A DNA stretch of 64,000 nucleotides from Winogradskyella immobilis (GCF_021887715.1 NZ_JAIQXX010000005.1:124001-188000); one strand, 5' to 3'. Counted from the stretch's first letter, positions 9,011 to 17,076 are shown. Made by a program: numbers and translations. The notes: generated by a model not told the origin, from the letters alone.

Positions 9011-9415
9011 TTATTCCTGCGAAGGCAGGAATCTGTTTTTAGTTAGTTTAACAATAATTAAAGGTATTAAATGAGACACAACACATATAGAAAATAAAAC
9101 TAATGATGATTCTTCAAAAATTGGAAAAACATTTTTAGTTCCTTCATTCCATCTATTCCAGTTTAATAATATAACTGAAGTAATTGTTATAGAAATAATT
9201 ATATAGATGTATTCTGAAATGATTCTTTTTTTTAATCTTTCGAAAGCTAATAATATTAATACAGAAAATAGAGAAGGTATATTGATTGTCATAAATAAAA
9301 TTAATAAGAAAAAATATGCTTCGACTGAGATTTCATGGAAAATTGAAGCATATAGAATCGTAAATATATGCAGATATATAAATAGAAATAAAACAACTTG
9401 TCCATCTTTTTTCAT
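9011..9415 (-). CDS. Small four-helix membrane protein
   Basis: 134 residues with four hydrophobic segments (about 7-25, 31-58, 70-87, 103-122). No family recognised. The last codons (RFLPSQE and the stop) lie inside a palindromic repeat of the kind scattered between genes here (9013-9032), so the repeat supplies the C-terminus and the stop codon. It starts a few bases after the GNAT gene ends. A reading frame of 74 codons on the other strand (9207-9431) is a shadow. Confidence 0.65.
   Translation of the reverse strand: MKKDGQVVLFLFIYLHIFTILYASIFHEISVEAYFFLLILFMTINIPSLFSVLILLAFERLKKRIISEYIYIIISITITSVILLNWNRWNEGTKNVFPIFEESSLVLFSICVVSHLIPLIIVKLTKNRFLPSQE
9013..9032. repeat. Short palindromic (REP-like) repeat inside a gene end
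   Basis: Perfect inverted repeat ATTCCTGC / GCAGGAAT around a GAAG loop. It belongs to a family of 8-bp-arm, 4-base-loop palindromes found at gene ends across this window (12770-12789, 12814-12833, 14629-14648, 14677-14696, 51716-51735). Here it overlaps the final codons and sits next to the stop of the 134-residue membrane protein gene. Confidence 0.8.
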
Positions 9416-9420
9416 TGTAA

Positions 9421-9885
9421 TTATTCAATAAGCATACGCATTTCAATCATATGTTTTTTAAAATTTGATTTTTCATAAGCTCTAATAGCGGCATCATTAT
9501 CGTCATAGACTTCTAATCGTATTTCAGATAAATGATTTGCTTTTGTCCAAAGTTTTAATTCATCAACAATACCTTGAATAATACCTTTCCCGCGGTGTTC
9601 AGGTTTTACAAACATAAACCCTAAGTATGCATAATCATTATGTTTATGAAAGGGTTCGCCTTGAAGTATTTTTGCGTAACCAGAAGCTACAATGTCATTA
9701 TCAATAATAGCAACAATAACTTCAGCTTTGCCTGATAAAACAAGTTCTTTAAGATCGTAATAATTAATTGGATCTGGCTTTAGCGTTGGATCAAAAGGAC
9801 GCTCAGCTGTGATTATACCTTGTTCAAATTGATATAAAACAGGTAAATCTTCTAAAGTTGCTGTTCTAAATTGAAGATTTTTCAT
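9421..9885 (-). CDS. GNAT-family N-acetyltransferase
   Basis: 154 residues with the GNAT core: MFVKPEHRGKGIIQGIVDEL (acetyl-CoA binding motif A, about 92-112) and a later IRLEVYDDNDAAIRAYEKSNFKKH (motif B, about 118-142). The substrate is unknown. It starts on the base next to the trpA stop, so it is the last gene of the tryptophan transcription unit or is read through from it; nothing in the sequence suggests a role in tryptophan synthesis. Confidence 0.88.
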   Translation of the reverse strand: MKNLQFRTATLEDLPVLYQFEQGIITAERPFDPTLKPDPINYYDLKELVLSGKAEVIVAIIDNDIVASGYAKILQGEPFHKHNDYAYLGFMFVKPEHRGKGIIQGIVDELKLWTKANHLSEIRLEVYDDNDAAIRAYEKSNFKKHMIEMRMLIE

Positions 9886-10650
9886 TTAATTTTTAATATT
9901 ATTTACAAAAGTGTCAATAGTATCAATGCCATTCTGGGTCACATGCTTTACAAAAGCACTTCCTATTATGGCACCTTTGGCATACTTTGTTGCTTGCGTA
10001 AAGGTCTCATTATTTGAAATTCCGAAACCAACAATTTGCGGATTCTTAAGATTCATATTAGCGATACGTTCAAAATATTCGGTTTGTGTATTACCAAACC
10101 CCACTTTTGCGCCTGTAGTACTTGCAGAACTTACCATATAGATAAACCCATCAGAAACAGAATCGATAAAGTGAATACGCTCATCTGAGGTTTGAGGTGT
10201 TATTAAAAACACATTGATTAACTCATACTTTTCAAACGTTGCTTTATATTCACTATGATACACATCAACTGGCAAATCGGGTATAATTAATCCGTCTATA
10301 CCAATCTCTTGACATTTTTTACAAAAGGCTTCAATACCATATTGCAACATTGGATTAAAATAACCCATGATTATCAATGGAATAGAAACGAATTGACGAA
10401 TGTCTTTGATTTGATCAAATAAAACCTCACTTGTCATACCGTTTTTAAGCGCTTGTGTAGAACTCGCTTGTATGGTTGGTCCATCGGCTAAAGGATCACT
10501 AAATGGTAATCCTATCTCAATCATATCAACACCACTTTTTTCTAGATTTTGAATAATAATTGCTGTGTCGTCTATGTTTGGATATCCAGCGGTAAAGTAT
10601 ATGGATAGAAGTTTTTTATCTTCTTTTAGTTTTTGATTTATTCTGTTCAT
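9886..10650 (-). CDS. trpA: Tryptophan synthase alpha chain
   Basis: 254 residues. Catalyses cleavage of indole-3-glycerol phosphate to indole and glyceraldehyde 3-phosphate, handing indole to the beta chain through a tunnel. Visible hallmarks are YFTAGYPN near the N-terminus, the catalytic Glu in MIEIGLPFSDPLADGPTIQ (about 44-62, which also contains the catalytic Asp), IPDLPVDVY, and the phosphate-binding VGFGISN and GAIIGSAFV. It follows trpB after about 93 bases of AT-rich spacer and abuts the GNAT gene. Cytoplasmic. Confidence 0.96.
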   Translation of the reverse strand: MNRINQKLKEDKKLLSIYFTAGYPNIDDTAIIIQNLEKSGVDMIEIGLPFSDPLADGPTIQASSTQALKNGMTSEVLFDQIKDIRQFVSIPLIIMGYFNPMLQYGIEAFCKKCQEIGIDGLIIPDLPVDVYHSEYKATFEKYELINVFLITPQTSDERIHFIDSVSDGFIYMVSSASTTGAKVGFGNTQTEYFERIANMNLKNPQIVGFGISNNETFTQATKYAKGAIIGSAFVKHVTQNGIDTIDTFVNNIKN

Positions 10651-10743
10651 AGTATTTAGAAATGAGATTTAAGAAATAAGATAAGAGATTAATAGTGCAA
10701 TAATTACGTACTCTGCTGTCTCTTATCTCATATCTCTAATCTG

Positions 10744-11931
10744 TTAAAGCTTGAAATAATCAATATAGTTCTGTAAATCTTTATCGCCACGACCAGATAA
10801 ACTGATTACAACCACATCATCTGGTTTAAAGGTTTTGTGCTCAAAAATGGCTAAAGCATGCGAACTTTCAATAGCTGGAATAATGCCTTCAAGTTGGCAT
10901 AATTCTAATCCTGCAGTCATAGCCTCATCATCAGTGGCTGAATAAAACTCACCGCGACCAGACTTATATAAATGAGAATGTAAAGGTCCAACACCAGGAT
11001 AATCTAAACCAGCAGAGATAGAATAAGGCTCTGTAATCTGCCCATCTGTAGTTTGCATTAAAAGTGTTTTGCAACCATGGATAATGCCTTCTTTTCCGAG
11101 TGCTGAAGTTGCAGCACTTTCACCAGAATGAACACCTTTTCCTGCAGCTTCAACAGCTATGATACCAACAGCTTCATTATCTAAAAAATGATAATAGGTT
11201 CCTGCGGCATTGCTGCCACCACCAATACATGCCACTACATAATCAGGATTTTCTTTACCTTCTTTTTCTTTTAATTGCCATTTGATTTCTTCCGAAATAA
11301 TAGATTGAAATTTAGTTACCATATCTGGATAGGGATGAGGTCCAATTGCAGAGCCAATGATGTAATGGGTGTCTACAGGATTGTTAATCCAATCGCGTAT
11401 GGCCTCATTTGTAGCATCTTTTAATGTTCGACTACCAGATAAAGCAGGTCTAACTTCTGCGCCTAACATTTTCATGCGCGCAACATTTGGTGCTTGTCTA
11501 GCAATATCAATTTCACCCATATAAACAATGCATTCAATCCCCATAAGTGCACAAACAGTTGCTGTGGCTACACCATGTTGACCAGCACCAGTTTCGGCAA
11601 TAATTCGGTTTTTACCCAAACGTTTAGCCATTAAAATTTGACCAATAGTATTATTGACTTTATGGGCACCTGTATGATTAAGATCTTCTCGTTTTAGATA
11701 AACCTTTGTGTTATATTTTTCTGAAAGACGTTTGGCGAAATAGAGTGGTGAAGGGCGTCCGACATAGTCTTTTAAGAGTTGGTGGAACTCTTCTTTAAAT
11801 GAAGGTTCTGCCATTATTTTTAGGTAATTTTGGCGTAGTTCTTCTACATTTGGATAAAGCATCTCTGGAATAAATGCTCCACCAAATTCGCCGTAATAGC
11901 CTTTTTCATTAATGTTATACGTTTTTTTCAT
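10744..11931 (-). CDS. trpB: Tryptophan synthase beta chain
   Basis: 395 residues, normal TrpB length. PLP enzyme joining indole and L-serine. The PLP lysine is in HTGAHKVNNTIG (about 85-96); the phosphate loop is GGGSNAAG (about 237); AETGAGQHGVA carries the COMM-like alpha-carboxylate binding segment with the catalytic Glu. The N-terminal GYYGEFGGAFIPE is typical. Between trpB and trpF lies 217 bases holding a short palindrome and one copy of the 165-bp repeat, so the operon is physically interrupted by repeats though apparently not by promoters. Confidence 0.97.
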   Translation of the reverse strand: MKKTYNINEKGYYGEFGGAFIPEMLYPNVEELRQNYLKIMAEPSFKEEFHQLLKDYVGRPSPLYFAKRLSEKYNTKVYLKREDLNHTGAHKVNNTIGQILMAKRLGKNRIIAETGAGQHGVATATVCALMGIECIVYMGEIDIARQAPNVARMKMLGAEVRPALSGSRTLKDATNEAIRDWINNPVDTHYIIGSAIGPHPYPDMVTKFQSIISEEIKWQLKEKEGKENPDYVVACIGGGSNAAGTYYHFLDNEAVGIIAVEAAGKGVHSGESAATSALGKEGIIHGCKTLLMQTTDGQITEPYSISAGLDYPGVGPLHSHLYKSGRGEFYSATDDEAMTAGLELCQLEGIIPAIESSHALAIFEHKTFKPDDVVVISLSGRGDKDLQNYIDYFKL

Positions 11932-11942
11932 AATCCTTTGTC

Positions 11943-11964
11943 ATCCTGAACTTGTTTTCAGGAT
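11943..11964. repeat. Short palindrome downstream of trpF / upstream of trpB
   Basis: Perfect inverted repeat ATCCTGAA / TTCAGGAT around a six-base loop, flanked by the TC...CT context seen at other REP-like palindromes in this window. It could fold in the trp mRNA between trpF and trpB. Confidence 0.7.
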
Positions 11965-11984
11965 CTCATTATTAATTTATTCTG

Positions 11985-12149
11985 TTCATTTTGTCTTGAT
12001 ACAAAACGAACCAAAAAATCACGATCAAAATTAGGAAATTGCTAAAGCATCATTCACTTTCAGAACTTCGTGCTTGAGGCTGCGCCTCGCATCTTCGTTC
12101 TTTCGTTCATTATTTCTGAATTTTGATGATTCCGACGTTGTCGGAACTT
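11985..12149. repeat. 165-bp structured interspersed repeat, copy A
   Basis: Copy A is about 80 percent identical by eye to 15322-15487 in the same orientation. It contains three hairpins: TTTTGT / ACAAAA near the start, GAGGC / GCCTC in the middle, and TTCCGAC / GTCGGAA at the end. The middle hairpin reads GAAGC / GCTTC in copy B, with both arms changed together. It lies between trpB and trpF and its end overlaps the trpF stop. No frame in it looks coding. Likely a non-autonomous mobile or REP-like element of flavobacteria. Confidence 0.8.
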
Positions 12150-12766
12150 CAAGTTCTATTTAAACTCTTTTTAAATTTTTCTAATTCTTCAATATTTTTT
12201 AGTCCAGGTTCAATTTCAAATTTGCTATTGACATCTATGGCGTAACAGTATTTTGATGCTGTACTTTCTTTAAACGCTTTGATTTTTTCTATTGAATTTA
12301 ACCCAATACCTCCGCTTAAAAAGTAAGGTTTTGTAGATGGATAATCTTTTAATACATCCCAATTAAAAGTATAACCATTGCCTCCTGGTGATTTTCCTTT
12401 AGTGTCAAATAAGAAGTAATCACATACGTCTTCATAATCATTAAGGACAGAAAAATCAAACTCATCTTTTATAGAAAAGACTTTAATAATTTCTTTCTGA
12501 GTAGATCTTAATAATCTACACATTTCAGGTGATTCATGACCATGTAACTGAATAGCATCTAGATTGTATTTTTCAATTTTAGCTACAATAACCTCTACTT
12601 TTTCATCAACAAAAACGCCAGTTTTTTTAATGCCATTTGGTAGCTTTGGAATGTTATCATCAAAATCTCTAGGTGAATTATTATAAAAAATAAACCCAAG
12701 ATAATCTGGTTGCACTTTTGCAACTTCAGACGTATTAGATTTCATGCCACAGACTTTTAGTTTCAT
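12149..12766 (-). CDS. trpF: Phosphoribosylanthranilate isomerase
   Basis: 205 residues, a single TIM barrel. Performs the Amadori rearrangement of phosphoribosylanthranilate to CdRP. The catalytic Cys is in KVCGMKS (residues 4-10); QLHGHES follows at about 73; the catalytic Asp lies in FLFDTKG (about 124); the phosphate sites are LSGGIG (about 150) and the AIDVNSKFE segment near 177. It is flanked on both sides by repeats: copy A of the 165-bp element downstream and two short palindromes upstream. Confidence 0.95.
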   Translation of the reverse strand: MKLKVCGMKSNTSEVAKVQPDYLGFIFYNNSPRDFDDNIPKLPNGIKKTGVFVDEKVEVIVAKIEKYNLDAIQLHGHESPEMCRLLRSTQKEIIKVFSIKDEFDFSVLNDYEDVCDYFLFDTKGKSPGGNGYTFNWDVLKDYPSTKPYFLSGGIGLNSIEKIKAFKESTASKYCYAIDVNSKFEIEPGLKNIEELEKFKKSLNRT

Positions 12767-12769
12767 TTT

Positions 12770-12833
12770 ATTCTCGCGAAAGCGGGAATCTCACCACGCT
12801 TCTTGTTTTTGTCATTCCTGCGAAGGCAAGAAT
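12770..12833. repeat. Pair of REP-like palindromes between trpC and trpF
   Basis: Two palindromes with 8-base arms and 4-base loops: ATTCTCGC-GAAA-GCGGGAAT (12770-12789, one G-T wobble on pairing) and ATTCCTGC-GAAG-GCAAGAAT (12814-12833). Both share the ATTC...GAAT ends of the family and fill most of the 72-base gap. In mRNA they would form two successive stem-loops. Confidence 0.75.
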
Positions 12834-12838
12834 CTATT

Positions 12839-13636
12839 TTAGATTATGTTTTTTTCAGTTAATTTTTCTATAAATGTTGTTGCACTAGCTCCAGGATTAT
12901 TTGTTTTCATAAAATTTTCACCTATTAAAAAACCTTTATAGTCATAAGGTTGTAATTGTTTAATGGCTTCAACTGAGCTTATTCCACTTTCCGAAACTTT
13001 TACAAAGTCGTTTGGTATAAGTTGACTCAATTGTTTTGATATATCTAAACTAACTTCAAAAGTTTTAAGATTTCTATTATTAACACCTAACATATCTATA
13101 GAAGGCATAATAGATTTATGTAACTCTTCTTCATTATGGACTTCTAACAAAACATCTAGCTTTAGACTTTTTGCCAATTCTGAAAATTGTTTAATCTCAT
13201 CTCTACTCAAAATAGCTGCAATTAATAAAATCACATCAGCACCATAGGCTTTGGCTTCAATAATTTGATATTCATTAATTACAAATTCCTTTCTTAATAG
13301 CGGAAGATTACAACTTGCTCTAGCAACTAATAGATCGTCTAAAGAACCACCAAAATACTTACCATCTGTTAATACAGACATCCCACAAACTCCTGCATCT
13401 TCATAGCCTTTTGCAACATCTTGAACATTTAAATTTTGATTAATCACAGATTTTGAAGGTGATCGTCTCTTGTGTTCTGCAATAATGCCAGACTTGCTAG
13501 CTGTTAAATTTTGAGCAAGCGAGTTAGTGTTTCTTTCAAAAAGAACTGAGGATTCCAATTGACGAATTGGGATAAGAGATTTGCGTAAATCTACTTCCCT
13601 TCGCTTGTCGATTACTATTTTATCTAAAATGTTCAT
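12839..13636 (-). CDS. trpC: Indole-3-glycerol-phosphate synthase
   Basis: 265 residues. Closes the indole ring of CdRP to give indole-3-glycerol phosphate. TIM-barrel hallmarks: IAEHKRRSPSKS with the catalytic Lys/Arg (about 51-62), SVLTDGKYFGG (about 86-96), LLRKEFVINEYQI with the general-acid Lys (about 113), LLEVHNEEEL, GVNNRNLKTFEV, SESGI and FLIGENFMK. Its ATG overlaps the trpD stop by four bases (ATGA), a coupled arrangement. It is monofunctional, unlike the TrpCF fusion of enterobacteria. Confidence 0.96.
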   Translation of the reverse strand: MNILDKIVIDKRREVDLRKSLIPIRQLESSVLFERNTNSLAQNLTASKSGIIAEHKRRSPSKSVINQNLNVQDVAKGYEDAGVCGMSVLTDGKYFGGSLDDLLVARASCNLPLLRKEFVINEYQIIEAKAYGADVILLIAAILSRDEIKQFSELAKSLKLDVLLEVHNEEELHKSIMPSIDMLGVNNRNLKTFEVSLDISKQLSQLIPNDFVKVSESGISSVEAIKQLQPYDYKGFLIGENFMKTNNPGASATTFIEKLTEKNII

Positions 13637-14625
13637 TTACTCAATTCAATAAGTTTACTTAAACTCTCTTTTGCTTTCCCTCCTAATAACGACTCTTTAG
13701 CCAATTCAAAACCTTCTTTATGTGAGATTTGTTTGGCAGTAGCTATGGCTAAACCAGCATTAGCACAAACTACATTATTTTGTGCCTCTGTGCCGTTTCC
13801 GCTGATAATATCCATAAATAAATTTGCAGCATCTTTTATAGTATCTCCTCCAAAAATATCTGACTGATTAATAGTGTCTAAGCCTAAATCTTCAGGTGAG
13901 AATATGGTTTCAGAATGATTTGAAATTAGTTTAGCCTTTCCGGTTAAAGAAATTTCGTCATAACCATCTAAAGCAAAAATGATATTGTAATTTTTATTTG
14001 TCTTTTGATATAAAAAGCTATATAGTCGTAATATTTCCAAGCTATATACTCCTAATAATTGGTGTTTAGGAAATGATGGATTTACCATAGGTCCTAGCAT
14101 ATTAAAAAATGTTTTGACTCCTAATGCTTTACGAATAGGTGCTACATTTTTCATTGCAGGATGGAATAGTGGGGCATGTAAGATACATATTCCAGCATGG
14201 TCCAAACAGCGTTTCAAGAAGTCTTCATTATTTGAAAACTTAACACCGAGATATTCCATAACATTAGATGACCCAGAAGTTGAAGATACTCCATAATTTC
14301 CATGTTTTGTTACATGTACACCTGCGCCTGCAGTTATAAAAGAAGATAAGGTAGATATATTAAAAGTATTTTTGCCATCTCCGCCTGTACCTACAATATC
14401 TATGGCATTATAATCACTAAGATTTACACGAATACATAGTTCTAAAAGCGCATCTCTAAAGCCTTGTAGTTCTTCAATAGTAATGCTACGCATCATATAT
14501 ACTGATAAAAAGCATGCAATCTCACTTGAATTGTACATATCATTAGATATATTAACAATAACTTGCTTAGCCTCTTCAGTAGAAATGGTTTCGTGATTAA
14601 TAAGTCTATTAAGTATTTGCTTCAT
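13633..14625 (-). CDS. trpD: Anthranilate phosphoribosyltransferase
   Basis: 330 residues, the standard TrpD length. Transfers phosphoribose from PRPP to anthranilate. The PRPP loop GTGGDGKNTFNIST lies at about 80-93, followed by KHGNYGVSSTSGSSNVMEYLG (about 106-126), and further on HPAMKNVAPIRKALGVKTFFNMLGPMVNP. It is not fused to TrpG. Two REP-like palindromes lie in the 77-base gap separating it from trpG, and the 3' end overlaps trpC by four bases. Confidence 0.96.
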   Translation of the reverse strand: MKQILNRLINHETISTEEAKQVIVNISNDMYNSSEIACFLSVYMMRSITIEELQGFRDALLELCIRVNLSDYNAIDIVGTGGDGKNTFNISTLSSFITAGAGVHVTKHGNYGVSSTSGSSNVMEYLGVKFSNNEDFLKRCLDHAGICILHAPLFHPAMKNVAPIRKALGVKTFFNMLGPMVNPSFPKHQLLGVYSLEILRLYSFLYQKTNKNYNIIFALDGYDEISLTGKAKLISNHSETIFSPEDLGLDTINQSDIFGGDTIKDAANLFMDIISGNGTEAQNNVVCANAGLAIATAKQISHKEGFELAKESLLGGKAKESLSKLIELSK

Positions 14626-14628
14626 CTT

Positions 14629-14696
14629 ATTTCCGCGAAAGCGGTAATCTTTTTAATATTAATTCATTTTTAATAGATTCCTGTCTGCACAGGAAT
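14629..14696. repeat. Pair of REP-like palindromes between trpG and trpD
   Basis: ATTTCCGC-GAAA-GCGGTAAT (14629-14648) and the perfect ATTCCTGT-CTGC-ACAGGAAT (14677-14696). Same size, loop length and end bases as those at 12770-12833 and 9013-9032. The pair nearly fills the gap. Confidence 0.75.
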
Positions 14697-14702
14697 GACA
14701 GT

Positions 14703-15269
14703 CTAATTTTCAATCCAATTTTTTAGTATCTGTTTTCCATTTGGTGTTAATACAGATTCAGGATGGTACTGAACTCCTTTAACATCATAAACTCTATGGC
14801 GTAAAGACATTACTTGTCCATTTTCATCATAGGATGTAGCCTCTAATGCCTCTGGTAAATCTGTATTTACTACCCAAGAATGATATCTTCCTACTTCAAA
14901 AGTTTGATCTAGTCCATTAAATAAACTTTCGTCGTTGACACTTAGTGTTACTTTGGTTGCAACACCATGATAAACTGTATCTAAATTTTCTAATGTGCCA
15001 CCAAAAACTTCTCCGATAGCTTGTTGACCTAAACAAACTCCTAAGATACTTTTAGTAGGCGCATATTCTGTTATAATCGCTTTGAGTAAGCCTGCTTCAT
15101 CTGGAATTCCTGGACCAGGTGATAATACAATTTTGTGAAATGCATCAACTTCTTCTATAGCGAGTTTGTCGTTACGTTTTACGGTGACCTCACAATCTAA
15201 ATCTTCTAGATAGTGTACCAAATTATAGGTAAAGCTATCATAATTGTCTATGACTAATACTTTTTTCAT
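14703..15269 (-). CDS. trpG: Anthranilate synthase glutaminase subunit
   Basis: 188 residues from the ATG at 15269. Class I glutamine amidotransferase supplying ammonia to TrpE. Starts with KKVLVIDNYDSFTYN; the nucleophile Cys is in ILGVCLGQQAIGE (about 83), the oxyanion PGPGIPDEAG at about 55, and the catalytic His-Glu in VQYHPESVLTP (about 172). The frame continues upstream to 15341, but those 24 residues come from a repeat-derived hairpin (15273-15292) and do not resemble the family, so the shorter start is chosen. Confidence 0.95.
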   Translation of the reverse strand: MKKVLVIDNYDSFTYNLVHYLEDLDCEVTVKRNDKLAIEEVDAFHKIVLSPGPGIPDEAGLLKAIITEYAPTKSILGVCLGQQAIGEVFGGTLENLDTVYHGVATKVTLSVNDESLFNGLDQTFEVGRYHSWVVNTDLPEALEATSYDENGQVMSLRHRVYDVKGVQYHPESVLTPNGKQILKNWIEN

Positions 15270-15272
15270 TTT

Positions 15273-15292
15273 ATGCCCGAAAAAACGGGTGT
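15273..15292. repeat. Short palindrome directly upstream of trpG
   Basis: CCCG / CGGG arms around an A-rich loop in an AT...GT context like the other REP-like elements. It lies three bases upstream of the trpG ATG and accounts for the spurious N-terminal extension of the longest frame. Confidence 0.55.
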
Positions 15293-15321
15293 CTTTAAAT
15301 TCAACCTTTTTTTTAATTTTA

Positions 15322-15487
15322 TTCATTTTGTCTTGATACAAAACGAATCAAAAAATCACAATCAAAATTAGGAAATTACTAAAGTAACATTCACTCTCGA
15401 AATTGCGTGCATGAAGCTTTGCTTCGCATCTTCATTTCTTTGTTCATTATTTCTGAATTTTGATGTTTCCGACTTTGTCGGAATTTC
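15322..15487. repeat. 165-bp structured interspersed repeat, copy B
   Basis: Second copy of the element at 11985-12149, same orientation, about 3.3 kb away. Conserved blocks are TTTTGTCTTGATACAAAACG near the start, ATCAAAATTAGGAAATT and TTCATTATTTCTGAATTTTG. The middle hairpin is GAAGC / GCTTC (GAGGC / GCCTC in copy A) and the terminal one TTCCGAC / GTCGGAA. It sits between trpE and trpG. The two copies are direct repeats enclosing trpF, trpC, trpD and trpG. Confidence 0.8.
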
Positions 15488-15502
15488 ACTTTTTTAATTA
15501 TC

Positions 15503-15551
15503 TTCTCACTTCTCACTTCTCACTTCTCACTTCTCACTTCTCACTTCTCAC
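15503..15551. repeat. Seven tandem TTCTCAC heptamers beside the trpE stop
   Basis: Seven perfect head-to-tail copies of TTCTCAC, ending three bases from the trpE stop codon at 15555-15557. Perfect tandem heptamers are prone to slipped-strand length change. Because they follow the stop, a change would alter only the trpE-trpG spacer. The repeat gives a false repetitive reading frame on the plus strand. Confidence 0.95.
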
Positions 15552-15554
15552 TTT

Positions 15555-16961
15555 TTATATATCTTCTGCCATTTTAATGGCTTTTGTTAATGCTCCTAAT
15601 TTATTATATACTTCTTGTAACTCATTTTCAGGTTTAGATTTGGCAACAATACCAGCTCCAGCTTGCCAGTTGAGTTTATAATCTTTGCTTAAAAATGTTC
15701 TAATCATAATGGCATGATTAAAGTTTCCATCAAAATCCATAAAGCCTATGGCTCCACCATAATAGCCTCGACTTGTTTTTTCGTACTGTTCTATCAATTG
15801 CATGGCTCTATGTTTTGGTGCCCCACTTAATGTGCCAGCAGGAAATGTATCTGCTACAACCTGCATTGTTGAGGCAGAATTATGTTTATTACCGGTAACC
15901 TTACTTACTAAGTGAATGACATGAGAAAAAAACTGAACTTCTCTATAAGTTTCAACATTTACATTATTTCCATTCCTACTTAGATCGTTGCGTGCTAAAT
16001 CAACGAGCATTACATGCTCTGCATTTTCTTTTTCGTCATTGATTAATTGTTCGGCGAGTTCGGCATCTTTAGTATCATCACCAGTTCTTTTGAATGTTCC
16101 TGCGATGGGGTGAATTTCAGCTAAACCATCAGTAACTATTAATTGCGCCTCTGGTGAACTACCAAAAATTTTGAAATTTCCATAGTCAAAATAGAATAAG
16201 TAAGGCGAAGGGTTTATACTTCTTAAAGCACGATAGACATTAAAATCATCTCCAGTGAATTCTTGCGAAAAACGCCTTGATAATACCAACTGAAATACAT
16301 CTCCTCTTGCAGAATGCTTTTTGGCCAAATCTACATGTTGCAAAAATTCATTATCTGTTAAATTAGATGTAATATCTTCTTTACTATTGAAATTGAAAGA
16401 TGCAAAATTTTGAACATTTATAAGTTCATCGATGTCGTCAATATTACTGTCTATATCATCTGGGCAATGTGCGAAAATATACGCTTCATTCTTAAAATGA
16501 TTGATAGCAATAATATTTTGATATACCGCATAGTAGATATCTGGAATTTTGATTGAATCTTCTTTTTTAGATATCTCTACGTCTTCAAAATATCTTACAG
16601 CATCGTAAGCCGTATAACCAAAAATACCGTTGTTTATGAATTTGAAATCGTCTTCAGAATTGGTGTTGAATCGTTTTGTGAAATTATAAATCTCTTCAAC
16701 CACACTAACATCATCTGTTATTGGTGTTTTAGTAGTGCTGCCATCTGGGAAAATTTGTGTAATTACTTCATTTTCGACCTTAATAGAGGCAATAGGATTA
16801 CAACAGATATATGAAAAATTCTTGTGATTTCTATGGTAGTCACCACTTTCTAATAAGATACTATTAGGAAATTTATCTCTTATTTTAAGATAGATACTTA
16901 CAGGAGTAATAGTATCCGCTAATATCTTTTTATAGTGCGTATATAGATTAAATATTTTCAT
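15555..16961 (-). CDS. trpE: Anthranilate synthase component I
   Basis: 468 residues. Converts chorismate to anthranilate with ammonia from TrpG, the first committed step. The LLES tryptophan-binding motif near residue 35 (SILLESGDYH) implies feedback inhibition. Chorismate-binding hallmarks follow: GDVFQLVLSRRF, PSPYLFYFDYGNF, SSPEAQL, HPIAGTFKRT (about 288), AEHVMLVDLARNDLSR, and FPAGTLSGAPKHRAMQLIE plus RGYYGGAIGF near the end. First structural gene of the operon. Its own leader holds a promoter, a Trp-rich leader peptide and a terminator (17048-17211). Confidence 0.97.
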   Translation of the reverse strand: MKIFNLYTHYKKILADTITPVSIYLKIRDKFPNSILLESGDYHRNHKNFSYICCNPIASIKVENEVITQIFPDGSTTKTPITDDVSVVEEIYNFTKRFNTNSEDDFKFINNGIFGYTAYDAVRYFEDVEISKKEDSIKIPDIYYAVYQNIIAINHFKNEAYIFAHCPDDIDSNIDDIDELINVQNFASFNFNSKEDITSNLTDNEFLQHVDLAKKHSARGDVFQLVLSRRFSQEFTGDDFNVYRALRSINPSPYLFYFDYGNFKIFGSSPEAQLIVTDGLAEIHPIAGTFKRTGDDTKDAELAEQLINDEKENAEHVMLVDLARNDLSRNGNNVNVETYREVQFFSHVIHLVSKVTGNKHNSASTMQVVADTFPAGTLSGAPKHRAMQLIEQYEKTSRGYYGGAIGFMDFDGNFNHAIMIRTFLSKDYKLNWQAGAGIVAKSKPENELQEVYNKLGALTKAIKMAEDI

Positions 16962-17005
16962 TTATGCTGAGTTTATTTCAGTATTTTTTGATTTGTTTAT
17001 TCGAA

Positions 17006-17027
17006 ACACAGAGACGACACTCTGTGT
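17006..17027. repeat. Palindrome between the trp attenuator and trpE
   Basis: Perfect 8-bp arms ACACAGAG / CTCTGTGT with a six-base loop. A run of seven T follows on the plus strand (from 17032), so it would serve as a terminator only in that direction; for trp mRNA it is just a stem-loop after the attenuator. Its resemblance to dispersed flavobacterial palindromes suggests another repeat. Confidence 0.6.
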
Positions 17028-17047
17028 GACGTTTTTTTATTTAAACT

Positions 17048-17076
17048 AAAAAAGACCTGTCGTGAATGACAAGCCT
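17048..17076 (-). terminator. trp attenuator (intrinsic terminator in the leader)
   Basis: Minus-strand hairpin with arms AGGCTTGTC and GACAGGTCT (nine pairs, two G-U), loop ATTCAC, followed by six T. It lies 27 bases after the stop of the Trp-rich leader ORF and about 85 bases before the trpE start. The loop and first bases of the 3' arm (TTCACGA) are complementary to TCGTGAA inside leader codons 15-18 (plus strand 17108-17114), which could make an exclusive antiterminator when a ribosome stalls at the Trp codons. The alternative pairing is inferred. Confidence 0.78.

Noticed and set aside
14703-15341. Longer TrpG starting at 15341
   Set aside because: The extra 24 residues derive from a palindromic repeat and the family begins at KKVLVIDNYDSF.
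15503-15551. Possible CRISPR array
   Set aside because: The units are 7 bases with no spacers; this is a simple tandem repeat.
15460-15681. 73-codon frame with a repeated LTSHFSL peptide
   Set aside because: The repetition comes from the TTCTCAC heptamers and the frame is antisense to the trpE end.
17006-17027. Hairpin as the trp attenuator terminator
   Set aside because: Its T-run is on the plus strand; on the trp (minus) strand no T-run follows. The terminator at 17048-17076 fits instead.
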